Of a stretch of 46,637 bases of DNA, positions 34,477 to 42,503 are shown one piece after another. The notes under the pieces are model-generated. The model did no database searches. It saw only the letters and a program-made list of their open reading frames with translations, and had not been told where the DNA came from. This stretch comes from Streptosporangiales bacterium (lineage in GTDB: Bacteria > Actinomycetota > Actinomycetes > Streptosporangiales > WHST01). Where the stretch lies: positions 1-46,637 of the forward strand of contig WHTA01000045.1 in the NCBI GenBank assembly GCA_009379825.1. The letters are read 5' to 3'. Position 1 is the stretch's first letter, and the number at the start of each line of letters is the position of its first letter. The translations under genes and the position numbers were made by a program.

Positions 34477-35321
34477 TTCCCGCGACGTTCGACTACGTGC
34501 GCCCGTCCTCGGTGGACGAGGCCGTGTCGGCTCTGCGCGACGCCGGGGAGGACGCGAAGGTCCTCGGCGGCGGGCAGAGCCTGGTGCCGGTGCTGCGGTT
34601 CCGGCTGGCGGCGCCCACCGCGTTGATCGACCTCAACGGGGTCGAGGAGCTGCGCGGCGTGCGCGACGACGGCGACGCTCTCGTCATCGGCGCGATGACC
34701 ACGCACCACGACATGGTCGCCGACGGGCTCGTCCAGGAGCACGCGCCGCTGCTTGCGGCCGCGGCGGAGACCGTGGGGGACCGGCAGGTGCGCAACCTCG
34801 GCACCCTCGGCGGCTCGCTGGCGCACGCGGACCCTGCCGGTGACCTGCCGGCGGTCGCCCTCGCGCTGGACGCCGAGATGACCGTCGCCGGCCCCAGCGG
34901 CCGGCGTACGGTGCCGGCGAGCGAGTTCTTCGTCGACTACCTCACCACGGTGCTCGAGCCGGACGAAGTGCTCACGGCCGTGCGGGTACCGAAGCTGCCC
35001 GGCTGGGGCGTGCGGTACGAGAAGTTCCACCGCACGGCGCAGGCATGGGCCATCGTGGGGGTCGCGGCCGCGGTGCGGCGCAGCAACGGGTCGGTCGCCG
35101 AGGCCAAGGTGGCGCTGACGAACATGGGCTCGGTGCCGGTGCGGTGCACGGCCGTCGAGGAGGCACTCGCAGGTTCATCGGCCGTCGGTCTCGGCGACGC
35201 CGCCGACCTGGCCAGCGAGGGGACCAGCCCGAGTGCCGACCTGAACGCGTCGGTGGAGTACCGACAGCACCTGGCTCGGGTGCTCACGAGGAGGGCGGTG
35301 CAGGCCGCGGCAGGGATGTGA
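34473..35321 (+). CDS. coxM: CoxM-like FAD subunit of molybdenum hydroxylase
   Basis: 282 residues. The two FAD-binding segments are clear: GGGQSLVPVLRFRL (32-45) and RNLGTLGGSLAHADPAGDLP (about 109-128). It receives electrons from the [2Fe-2S] subunit. ATG at 34473 overlaps the coxL stop (ATGA), so the subunits are made in step. 122 bases separate it from the CoxG-like gene; that gap holds a weak promoter candidate. Confidence 0.9.
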   Translation: MIPATFDYVRPSSVDEAVSALRDAGEDAKVLGGGQSLVPVLRFRLAAPTALIDLNGVEELRGVRDDGDALVIGAMTTHHDMVADGLVQEHAPLLAAAAETVGDRQVRNLGTLGGSLAHADPAGDLPAVALALDAEMTVAGPSGRRTVPASEFFVDYLTTVLEPDEVLTAVRVPKLPGWGVRYEKFHRTAQAWAIVGVAAAVRRSNGSVAEAKVALTNMGSVPVRCTAVEEALAGSSAVGLGDAADLASEGTSPSADLNASVEYRQHLARVLTRRAVQAAAGM

Positions 35322-35344
35322 TGGCCTTCACCTGCCGCCACGGT

Positions 35345-35372
35345 TTGACCTGGTAGGTTCGCGGGGTATCCG
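35345..35372 (+). promoter_or_regulatory. weak promoter candidate before the CoxG-like gene
   Basis: TTGACC (35345-35350), 16-base spacer and TATCCG (35367-35372) lie in the 122-base gap after coxM. The minus-10 match is poor, so read-through from coxM is equally likely. Confidence 0.25.
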
Positions 35373-35443
35373 TGGCGCTAGACATCGGGATCGGTGCCCG
35401 ACGCCTACCGTCGGGCACCAGATCTTCTGGAGGGTGGAAGTCG

Positions 35444-36136
35444 ATGGAGCTCGAACACGAGTTCGCGGTGCCCGTTTCCGTGGCCGAGGCGTGGCAGGTC
35501 CTGCTCGATGTCGAGCGGATCGGACCGTGCATGCCGGGTGCCACCGTGCTCGACGTCCGCGGTGACGAGTTCACCGGCACCGTGAAGGTCAAGGTCGGCC
35601 CGATCTCCATGACGTACGCGGGCGAGGCGCGCTTCGCGGAGAAGGACGAGGCCGCGCGCCGGGTCGTGATCGAGGCGGCGGGCAAGGAGAACCGCGGTTC
35701 CGGCACGGCGAAGGCGTCCGTCACGGCGACGCTCGAACCGGCCGACGGCGGCTCGAGCACCGCGGTGAAGGTGCTCACCGACCTCACCGTCACCGGGCGG
35801 CCGGCGCAGTTCGGCCGCGGCATGCTGCAGGACGTCGGCGGCAAGCTGATCGGCCAGTTCGCCGACAACCTCGCGGCGGAGCTGCAGGAGGACGACAAGG
35901 CCGGCGCCGCTGCGCCGGCGGCCACCTCCGGGGAGTCCGAGCCCTCGCCGGCGAGCACCCCGCAGGCGATGTACGACGAGGCCGGCCAGCGGCCGTCCGC
36001 CGAGGCGCTCGACCTGCTCGAGGTGACCGGCCTGTCCGGCGCCATGTCGCGGTACCGGGTGCCGCTGCTCGCCGGCGGTGCCGCCGTCGGCGCGGCGCTG
36101 GTGTGGTTCCTCGTCCGGCGCAAGCGCAGCCGGTAG
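35444..36136 (+). CDS. coxG: CoxG-type SRPBCC protein with C-terminal membrane anchor
   Basis: 230 residues. Residues 1-150 are a SRPBCC/CoxG fold (HEFAVPVSVAEAWQVLLD, CMPGATVLDV, GRGMLQDVGGKLIGQFADNLA, read in short blocks). A Pro/Ala/Glu-rich linker follows and one helix at about 205-225 (LLAGGAAVGAALVWFLV) ends in RRKRSR, a cytoplasmic anchor. CoxG is known to recruit CO dehydrogenase to the membrane so electrons can enter the respiratory chain; here it would do the same for the form II enzyme. ATG at 35444 is fixed by GGAGGG upstream. Last gene of the cox set. Confidence 0.85.
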   Translation: MELEHEFAVPVSVAEAWQVLLDVERIGPCMPGATVLDVRGDEFTGTVKVKVGPISMTYAGEARFAEKDEAARRVVIEAAGKENRGSGTAKASVTATLEPADGGSSTAVKVLTDLTVTGRPAQFGRGMLQDVGGKLIGQFADNLAAELQEDDKAGAAAPAATSGESEPSPASTPQAMYDEAGQRPSAEALDLLEVTGLSGAMSRYRVPLLAGGAAVGAALVWFLVRRKRSR

Positions 36137-36286
36137 CCGGGCCGCGGCCGGGCTCGATCACGGCGGCGACACTGAAGCGACCGTGACCAAGCCCGCACCA
36201 TCAGGAGGGCTGACGTCTCGTTGTCGATCTTCGGGAAGTCGTCGTCGGCGATGTCGGGCGATGCGCACGACTCCCGAGGTGGGTGG

Positions 36287-36690
36287 TCAGTCCAGCGTTA
36301 CGATCAGCAGCGCGACGACCATGAGGATCGCCAGCAGGATGGCGAGGCCGACGCTGACGAAGCCGGTGGCGATGGCGGCTCTCGCCCGCTTCCGCGCGCT
36401 GATGCCGAGGCCGGCGGCCGTCGCGCCGATGGCGAAGCTGAGGAACGCGCCTGCCGAGGTGATCATCCCGCCGCGCAGCACGAGACCGACCAGGGCGGCC
36501 AGCACACCGCCGATGCCGAGCAGCAGCCCGGTCAACGCGAGACCCTGCCGGAGTCGACGGCACCCGGGCCCGGCGGCATCGGCGGTGGCCCGTACGCCGC
36601 CGGCGGCTGTTGCTGCGGTGGTGGCGGCGGAGTGTACTGCCCCTGCGGATAGCCGGGGCCGCTGTGCTGGGGTGGGAACCCGCTGGACAA
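36287..36690 (-). pseudogene. proline-rich small membrane protein (DUF4190-like), frameshifted near base 36565
   Basis: The first part, from a TTG at 36690 with GGGAG upstream, reads SSGFPPQHSGPGYPQG and a run of PPPPPQQQPP. The second part, in another frame, reads QGLALTGLLLGIGG, then two further hydrophobic helices ending VVALLIVTLD at 36287. A Pro-rich cytoplasmic tail followed by two or three helices with a GLALxGLxLG opening is typical of DUF4190 proteins. One base missing in about 36553-36575 (CCCGGGCCCGG) explains the break; the length is one short of a multiple of three. The rest of the gene is intact. Function unknown. Confidence 0.55.
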
Positions 36691-36766
36691 CCTGTGTCTC
36701 CCGTCGTGACGCGTGCCAGGGTGCCTGCCCGGGCAGGTCTCCCGGACGGCGTCCGACCTCAGCGTC

Positions 36767-37945
36767 TCACCACTCGGCGTAGCGGCCGTCCGCGGTGCGC
36801 CAGTTCGGGTCCGGCAGCTGCCACGCCCCGCCGCGGTCCCGCACGACCTGCTCGTCGACGTCGATGCCGAGCCCAGGCCCGCTCGGCGGGCGCAGCTGCC
36901 CGCCCTGCGGGGTGAGCGGCGCCGGGTCGACGAGGTAGTCGTGCATCTCCGCCGGCGGCAGGCCGGCATAACCGCGGTTGTAGTGCAGGCCGAGGCTCTG
37001 CTCCTGGATGACCACGTTGCCGGCGCAGAGGTCCACCTGCAGCGACGCGGCGAGCGACACCGGCCCGTTCGGGCAGTGCGGCGCGACGGCCACGTCGTAC
37101 GCCTCCGCGAGCCGGCAGATCTTCTCCAGCTCGAACAGCCCGGTGAACGAGACGTCCGGCTGCACCACGTCGACCACCCGGTGCTCGAGCAGGCGGGCGA
37201 ACTCGGCGCGCGACGTGAGCCGCTCGCCGGTGGCGATCGGCGTGCGACGCGCCACCCGCGCGACCTCGGCGAGCGTGTCCTCGTGCCCGGGCGCGAGCGG
37301 CTCCTCCACCCACATCAGGTCGAACTGGTCGAGCTCGGCCAGCAACGCCCTGGCCATCGCGCGGTGGGCGCGGCCGTGGAAGTCCACCGCCACCCGCAGC
37401 GTCGAGCCGAACGCATCGCGCAGCGCGGCGACCCGTGCCACCACCGCGTCGACCTTGGCGTGGTCGTCGAGGTAGTCGAGCTCGGCGGTGGCGTTCATCT
37501 TCACCGCGCCGAACCCCTGCTCGACACGCGCCTTCGCCTGGTCGACGACGTCGTCCGGCCGGTCGCCGCCGATCCACGCGTACAGCGGCACCGTGTCGCG
37601 TACCAGGCCGCCGAGGAACTCGTGTACGGGCAGCCCGCAGGCGCGGCCCTTGACGTCCCACAGCGCCTGCTCGATCGCCGCGCTCGCGGTTGCGAGCACC
37701 GGGCCGTCGCGGAAGAAGCCGTCGCGCCGCATCCGCTGCCACAGGTCCTCGACCCTGGCGGCGGGCTCGCCGACCAGGTTGGCGGCGAGGTCCGCGACGG
37801 CTCCGACGACGGCGTTCGCGCGTTTCGGCACGATCGCCTCACCCCAGCCGTCGACGCCGTCGTCGGTGGCGACCCGTACGAGGATCCAGCGCGGCGGCAC
37901 CCGGAACGACTCGATCGCGGCGATACGCATGCCGGAGAGGTCCAT
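36767..37945 (-). CDS. dgoD: enolase-superfamily sugar-acid dehydratase (galactonate dehydratase DgoD-like)
   Basis: 392 residues of the mandelate racemase/D-galactonate dehydratase group, which removes water from a sugar acid to give a 2-keto-3-deoxy acid. Mg ligands are Asp188 (VAVDFHGRAH), Glu214 (WVEEP) and Glu241 (TGERL); the catalytic histidines typical of DgoD are His190 and His290 (APHCPNGP). IQEQSLGLHYN near the C-terminus is also a DgoD mark. It is the last gene of the seven-gene operon, 5 bases after the DapA-like gene, whose enzyme would cleave its product. The true substrate may be galactonate, gluconate or a related (even sulfonated) acid. Confidence 0.85.
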   Translation of the reverse strand: MDLSGMRIAAIESFRVPPRWILVRVATDDGVDGWGEAIVPKRANAVVGAVADLAANLVGEPAARVEDLWQRMRRDGFFRDGPVLATASAAIEQALWDVKGRACGLPVHEFLGGLVRDTVPLYAWIGGDRPDDVVDQAKARVEQGFGAVKMNATAELDYLDDHAKVDAVVARVAALRDAFGSTLRVAVDFHGRAHRAMARALLAELDQFDLMWVEEPLAPGHEDTLAEVARVARRTPIATGERLTSRAEFARLLEHRVVDVVQPDVSFTGLFELEKICRLAEAYDVAVAPHCPNGPVSLAASLQVDLCAGNVVIQEQSLGLHYNRGYAGLPPAEMHDYLVDPAPLTPQGGQLRPPSGPGLGIDVDEQVVRDRGGAWQLPDPNWRTADGRYAEW

Positions 37946-37950
37946 CGCGG

Positions 37951-38838
37951 TCAGGAGACGCCGGCGGCGGTCAGTTCCCGGACGAGCTCCTCGCGCAGCA
38001 CGGCGGGCAGCGGTGCGGCGGGTGCCGCGAGGTACGGCTGGATCACGTCGAGGTGGGCGAGTGCCGCCTTCCACGCCGCCGGCAGGTTACCGACCCGGCA
38101 GATATGGATGACCCGCCTGAGGTCGCGTTCGAGCTGGCTGGCCTTCTCGATGTCGCCGTCCTGCACGGCGCGGTAGATGCCGGCGGGCAGCTGCGGCACC
38201 AGGTTCGCACTGGCGGCGATGGTGCCGACGCCGCCGGCGAGCAGGCAGGCGATGAAGAACGTGTCCGAGCCGGTGATGACGGAGAAGTCGCTGTTCTCGG
38301 TCCTGCCGGCGAGCTCCTGGAAGTACTCGATGTCGCGACTGGAGTCCTTTATGCCGACGATGTTCGGGTGCTCGGCGAGCTCGGCCACGACGGTCGGCGC
38401 GAACTTGACCTTGGTGAACACCGGGATGTTGTAGAGCACGAGCGGCAGGGCCGCGCGGTCGGCCAGGTCGAGGTACAGCCGGCGGGCCTCCTCGTCGGAG
38501 AGCGGGTAGTAGTACGGCGGCGCGACGAGGGCACCGGACGCGCCCTGGTCGGCCTGCTGCGCGAGCTCCTCGGCACCTTCGGCGATCGAGGTGAGCGGCA
38601 GGCCGGGGATCACCGGCGTCGTCTCGGGCACGAGCTTCCGTACCAGACGGGTCATCTCCAGCCGCTGTGCACGCGACAGCCTGGCACCTTCGCCGGTCGA
38701 GCCGGTGGGACTGATCCCCGTGACACCACCGTCGAGCACCCGGCGCAGCAGCCGGTCGAGGGCCGCCTCGTCGATGTTCGCGTTCTCGTCCAGCGGGGTC
38801 AGGAGGGCGACGGTAGCGCCGTCTAGTGTGCAGCTCAT
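37951..38838 (-). CDS. DapA-family class I aldolase (2-keto-3-deoxy-sugar-acid aldolase type)
   Basis: 295 residues of the dihydrodipicolinate synthase/N-acetylneuraminate lyase family. GSTGEG (46-51) binds the keto acid, Tyr136 (LYNIP) relays protons and Lys164 (GIKDSS) forms the Schiff base with pyruvate. In a sugar-acid operon such enzymes split 2-keto-3-deoxy acids into pyruvate and an aldehyde; lysine synthesis is unlikely here. Its ATG overlaps the ATPase stop as ATGA. With the DgoD-like enzyme and the SDR it gives a non-phosphorylative Entner-Doudoroff-type set. Dehydratase activity on 2-keto-3-deoxy acids is an alternative for this family. Confidence 0.88.
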   Translation of the reverse strand: MSCTLDGATVALLTPLDENANIDEAALDRLLRRVLDGGVTGISPTGSTGEGARLSRAQRLEMTRLVRKLVPETTPVIPGLPLTSIAEGAEELAQQADQGASGALVAPPYYYPLSDEEARRLYLDLADRAALPLVLYNIPVFTKVKFAPTVVAELAEHPNIVGIKDSSRDIEYFQELAGRTENSDFSVITGSDTFFIACLLAGGVGTIAASANLVPQLPAGIYRAVQDGDIEKASQLERDLRRVIHICRVGNLPAAWKAALAHLDVIQPYLAAPAAPLPAVLREELVRELTAAGVS

Positions 38839-39917
38839 CGGTAGGCGATCCCTGTGTCGACGTCGAAGACATGGAAGCGGCCGGCGGGAACGGTGAACGT
38901 CACCGTCGCCTCCGGTTCGACCTTATCCTCACGTGGCAACCTGGCGGTGACGAGCTGACCGGCGACGTCGACCACCACGTGCTGCTCCGAGCCGAGCGGC
39001 TCCACGATGCTGACCCTGCCGGTGACCGTCGAGCCGTCCGGCTGGTCGCGGTCGAGCCGCAGGTGCTCCGGCCTGATCCCGGCGACGAACGAGCTCGTGT
39101 CCGCGGGCAGCGCTGCGGCCTGCTCGTCGGTCAGCGCAAGCGACACCTGGTCGCTGCGGAGAGCGGACGCCTGCGGGTCGCGTTCGACCTCGAGGAACCC
39201 CATCGCGGGAGTGCCGATGAAGCCAGCGACGAAGCGGTTGACAGGCCGGTCGTACAACTCGTCCGGGGTGCCGACCTGCTGGATCTCGCCGTGGTTCATC
39301 ACGGCGATCCGGTCGCCCATCGTCATGGCCTCGATCTGGTCGTGGGTGACGTAGACGGCGGTCGCGGTGACGGCGCGGTGCACGCTGAGGATCTCCGCGC
39401 GCATCTGCACTCGCAGGTGCGCGTCCAGGTTGGACAACGGCTCGTCGAGCAGGAAGACGGCCGGGTCGCGGACGATCGCACGGCCCAGCGCGACGCGTTG
39501 CCGCTGACCACCGGAGAGCTGTTTCGGCTTGCGGTCGAGCAGCGCGTCGATGCCGAGCAGCTTCGCCGTCGCCCGCACCTTCTCCTCGATGGCCTCCCGG
39601 GTGAGCTTGCGCCTGCGCAGGCCGAACGCCATGTTGCCGTAGACGGACATGTGCGGGTAGAGCCCGTAGTTCTGGAACACCATGGCGATGTCGCGGTCGC
39701 CGACGTCCAGGTCGTCGACCTGCGACTCGCCGAACCAGGTCTCGCCTGCGGTGGCCTCCTCCAGACCGGCGATGATGCGCAGCAGCGTGGTCTTGCCTGA
39801 GCCGGACGGCCCGACGAGCACGAGGAACTCGTGGTCGTCGATCTCCAGGTCACACCGCGCCAACGCGGTGACCTCACCGAATCGCTTCTCTACTCCGCGC
39901 AGCGAGATGGGCGCCAT
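38835..39917 (-). CDS. UgpC/MsmX-type ABC importer ATPase
   Basis: 360 residues. Walker A GPSGSGKT (36-43), Q-loop FQNYGLYPHM, signature LSGGQRQR (134-141), Walker B VFLLDEP (154-160), and the C-terminal OB/TOBE domain (about 240-360) of the MalK/UgpC type. It powers the permeases at 40747-42503, and because the importer at 25099-29226 has no ATPase it could serve that one too, as MsmX-like ATPases do elsewhere. The stop overlaps the DapA-like ATG. The SDR gene ends 2 bases before its start. Confidence 0.92.
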   Translation of the reverse strand: MAPISLRGVEKRFGEVTALARCDLEIDDHEFLVLVGPSGSGKTTLLRIIAGLEEATAGETWFGESQVDDLDVGDRDIAMVFQNYGLYPHMSVYGNMAFGLRRRKLTREAIEEKVRATAKLLGIDALLDRKPKQLSGGQRQRVALGRAIVRDPAVFLLDEPLSNLDAHLRVQMRAEILSVHRAVTATAVYVTHDQIEAMTMGDRIAVMNHGEIQQVGTPDELYDRPVNRFVAGFIGTPAMGFLEVERDPQASALRSDQVSLALTDEQAAALPADTSSFVAGIRPEHLRLDRDQPDGSTVTGRVSIVEPLGSEQHVVVDVAGQLVTARLPREDKVEPEATVTFTVPAGRFHVFDVDTGIAYR

Positions 39918-39919
39918 CG

Positions 39920-40750
39920 TCAGTCCTTGCCGTGAGGTGCCGGTTGCCTGTCGGCCAGCAGTGGGTCGGGTTGCCGGCTCAGCCGGCGGCCGCCGTCGAC
40001 CTCCCAGAGGGCGCCGGTGACGTACGCGGCGTCGTCGGAGGCGAGGTACGCGACGACGCCCGCGACCTCGTCCGGGGTGCCGAGCCGGCCGACGAGGTTC
40101 GGTGCCGGCGCCGACGCGGCGGCCGAGGTGGCGGCCGTGTGGGCGAACTCCTCGGTGAGGCCGGGGGAGCCGATCATGCCGGGCACGACCGCGTTCACCC
40201 TGATACCGGTGTGCGCGAGCTCGACGGCCAGCGCCCGGGTGAGCGCGGCGATCCCGCCCTTGCTCGCGACGTACGCGATGTGGGCGGGCAGCGGCAGCTC
40301 CGCCTGCAGGCTCGCGAGGTTGACGATCACCCCTGCGCCCCTGCGCCCCATGTCGAGCGCGGCGTCCTTGCTGAGGAACGCGGTCGCCGTGAGGTTGGTG
40401 TCGATGACCGTCGCCCAGTCGTCCTCGTCCAGCGCGGCGAGCTCCAGCCGGGCACCGAGCGCCGCGGCGTTGTTCACCAGGACGTCCACGCGACCGAGCG
40501 CCGCCGCGACGTCCGGTACGAGACCGGCACGTGCAGCTCGGTCGGCCAGGTCGACCGTACGTACCTGCGCCTCGGTGCCGTACGCGGCCAGCTCGGCGGC
40601 GACGGTCGCTGCACTATCGGCGTCCCTGTCCACGACGACGACGGTCGCCCCGTCCGCGGCCAGCTGGTGCGCGATGGCACGGCCGATGCCGGCGGCGGCG
40701 CCGGTGACCACGGCGACCCGGTCGTGGAACCTCGGTGTGGGCGTGCTCAT
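39920..40750 (-). CDS. short-chain dehydrogenase/reductase (possible sugar dehydrogenase)
   Basis: 276 residues, classical SDR. NAD-binding TGAAAGIG (16-23), NNAAALGA (92-99) and the catalytic Ser146, Tyr159 and Lys163 (AYVASKGG). An unusual hydrophilic tail of about 25 residues follows the fold. In this operon it would oxidise the imported sugar at C1 before dehydration by the DgoD-like enzyme; no lactonase is present in the window, so either one lies elsewhere or the lactone opens by itself. ATGA overlap with the permease ahead. It could instead be a polyol 2-dehydrogenase. Confidence 0.88.
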   Translation of the reverse strand: MSTPTPRFHDRVAVVTGAAAGIGRAIAHQLAADGATVVVVDRDADSAATVAAELAAYGTEAQVRTVDLADRAARAGLVPDVAAALGRVDVLVNNAAALGARLELAALDEDDWATVIDTNLTATAFLSKDAALDMGRRGAGVIVNLASLQAELPLPAHIAYVASKGGIAALTRALAVELAHTGIRVNAVVPGMIGSPGLTEEFAHTAATSAAASAPAPNLVGRLGTPDEVAGVVAYLASDDAAYVTGALWEVDGGRRLSRQPDPLLADRQPAPHGKD

Positions 40751-41592
40751 GTGCCTGCCAGTGCTCCTGCCGTCATGCCCCGCACCATGGACCGCTGTAC
40801 GGCGAAGAACGCGATGATCAGCGGGATGCTGGTGATGCAGGCCGCCGCCATCATGCCGCCCCAGTCGGTCTTGAACTGCCCGGTGAAGCTCTGCAGCAAG
40901 CCCGGCGGCAGGGTGAGCTTGGTGTTCGTGCTCATCAGCGTCAGCGGGTAGAGCAGGTTGTTCCAGGCGTTCATGAAGACGAAGACCATCGTGCTGACCA
41001 GTCCGGGAATCGTCATGGGCACGACGACGCGGACGAGGATGCCGAACCGCGAGTAACCGTCGACCTTTGCAGCCTCCTCGATCTCCGTCGGGATCGCGTC
41101 GATGAAGCCCTTCATCATCCAGGCGGCGAAGGGGAGCGTGAACGAGGTGTAGCCGAGGATCAGGCCGAGGAACGTGTTGAGCAGGTGCAGCTTCAGCAGC
41201 AGCAGGTAGAGCGGGCCGATCAGCACCACGAGCGGCAGCATCTGCGTCGCGAGGACGAGCACGCTCACCGCGCCGCGCAGCCGGTACCGACCGCGGGAGA
41301 AGCTGTAGCCGGCCAGCGTGGCGATCGCGACCGACGCGACGGCCGCGATGAGCGACGTGACGATGCTGTTGACCAGGAAGTTGCTGAACGGCAGGGTGCC
41401 GCCGAACAGCTTCTCGTAGTTGGCGAGCCCGAACTCGTGCGGCCACAGCGTGGGGTTCTGCGCGGTGGCTTCCTGCGGGCTCTTGAACGACGTGGAGAGC
41501 ATCCAGTAGACGGGCGCCAGCGTGATCACCAGGGCGATGGCGATGATGACGCCTGCGGGTGTCCGCCGTAGCAACCTGTTCGCAGTCTTCAT
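40747..41592 (-). CDS. ABC sugar-type importer permease (MalG-like)
   Basis: 281 residues with six membrane helices (first IIAIALVITLAPVYWMLS), FSNFLVNSIVTS, and the EAA loop EEAAKVDGYSRFG ... VPMTIPG at about 190-215. It pairs with the MalF-like permease whose stop it overlaps as ATGA; its own stop overlaps the SDR start in the same way. The ligand is unknown but sugar-like by family. Confidence 0.92.
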   Translation of the reverse strand: MKTANRLLRRTPAGVIIAIALVITLAPVYWMLSTSFKSPQEATAQNPTLWPHEFGLANYEKLFGGTLPFSNFLVNSIVTSLIAAVASVAIATLAGYSFSRGRYRLRGAVSVLVLATQMLPLVVLIGPLYLLLLKLHLLNTFLGLILGYTSFTLPFAAWMMKGFIDAIPTEIEEAAKVDGYSRFGILVRVVVPMTIPGLVSTMVFVFMNAWNNLLYPLTLMSTNTKLTLPPGLLQSFTGQFKTDWGGMMAAACITSIPLIIAFFAVQRSMVRGMTAGALAGT

Positions 41593-42503
41593 GCGCGGTC
41601 CCCTCGCAAGGTGCGGACGAACAGGCCGGCGAGGAACAACAGCAGGACGAGCCAGATCACGCCGATCGCGGAGGCGTAGCCGAGGTCGTAGGTGGTGAAC
41701 GCGAGCCGGTAGACGTAGATGAGCAGGGTGGTGGTGCTGTACGCAGGTCCGCCCTCGGTCATCGACCAGATCAACGGGAAGTTGTTGAAGTTCTGGATGG
41801 TCATGATGAGCGCGCCGACCAGAGCGGCCCCACGCAGGTAGGACAGCTTGATCTGCACGATCATCGACCACACGCTGGCCCGGTCGATGCGGGCCGCCTC
41901 GATGACCTCGGTCGGCACCGAGCCGAGTGCGGCGGTGAAGATCAGCAGGAAGAACGGTGCCTGCGACCAGATGTTCGCCGCGGTGACCGAGGCGAGCGCC
42001 CACTCGGGCGCCGTCAGCCACGGTACGGCGTCGGCGACGCCGACCCTGGCGAGCAGCGCGTTCAGGATGCCGCTGTCCTGGTCGAAGACGTAGCGGAACA
42101 GGAACGACACCACGATCACGGGGATCGCCCACGGCGTGAGCAACACACCGCGCAACCAGCGCCAGGCACCGCCGAGGTTCTCCGTGGCCAACGCCATGAC
42201 GAGCCCGAGCATTCCGCCGCCGACGACCGAGCCGCCGGTGAAGATGACGGTGTTCTTCAGCGACTCCCAGAAGACCGGGTCGGTGGCCAGCTTGCTGTAG
42301 TTCTCGATGCCGTTGAACTCGGCGCCGGCCTCACCGGCGAGCAGGTTGTAGTCGAAGAACGAGACCCGGATCGCCTCGATGATCGGGTAGGCGATGACCA
42401 CCGCGAGGATGACGATGGTCGGTATCGCCATCCAGTCCAGCCAGCGGCGCAGGCGGCGCCCGACTCCCGCTGGCCGGCGACGTACCGCGGTGCTCGCCGT
42501 CAT
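41589..42503 (-). CDS. ABC sugar-type importer permease (MalF-like)
   Basis: 304 residues. Basic N-terminus, six helices beginning MAIPTIVILAVVIAYPIIEA, and the coupling loop EVIEAARIDRASVWS (about 203-217), in which the usual Gly of EAA-x3-G is replaced by Arg-Ala. TEGGPAYSTTTLLIYVYR near the C-terminus is typical of MalF-type permeases. ATG at 42503 overlaps the binding-protein stop. Confidence 0.92.
   Translation of the reverse strand: MTASTAVRRRPAGVGRRLRRWLDWMAIPTIVILAVVIAYPIIEAIRVSFFDYNLLAGEAGAEFNGIENYSKLATDPVFWESLKNTVIFTGGSVVGGGMLGLVMALATENLGGAWRWLRGVLLTPWAIPVIVVSFLFRYVFDQDSGILNALLARVGVADAVPWLTAPEWALASVTAANIWSQAPFFLLIFTAALGSVPTEVIEAARIDRASVWSMIVQIKLSYLRGAALVGALIMTIQNFNNFPLIWSMTEGGPAYSTTTLLIYVYRLAFTTYDLGYASAIGVIWLVLLLFLAGLFVRTLRGDRA

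Noticed and set aside
36221-36652. TTG-started frame beginning LSIFGKSSSAM with AGGAGGG upstream
   Set aside because: The ribosome-site match is good, but after about 20 codons the frame becomes a shadow of the DUF4190-like gene, and no homologue is recognised.
37951-38838. Dihydrodipicolinate synthase for lysine
   Set aside because: The fold and catalytic Tyr/Lys fit, but the operon (importer, SDR, sugar-acid dehydratase) points to a sugar-acid aldolase.
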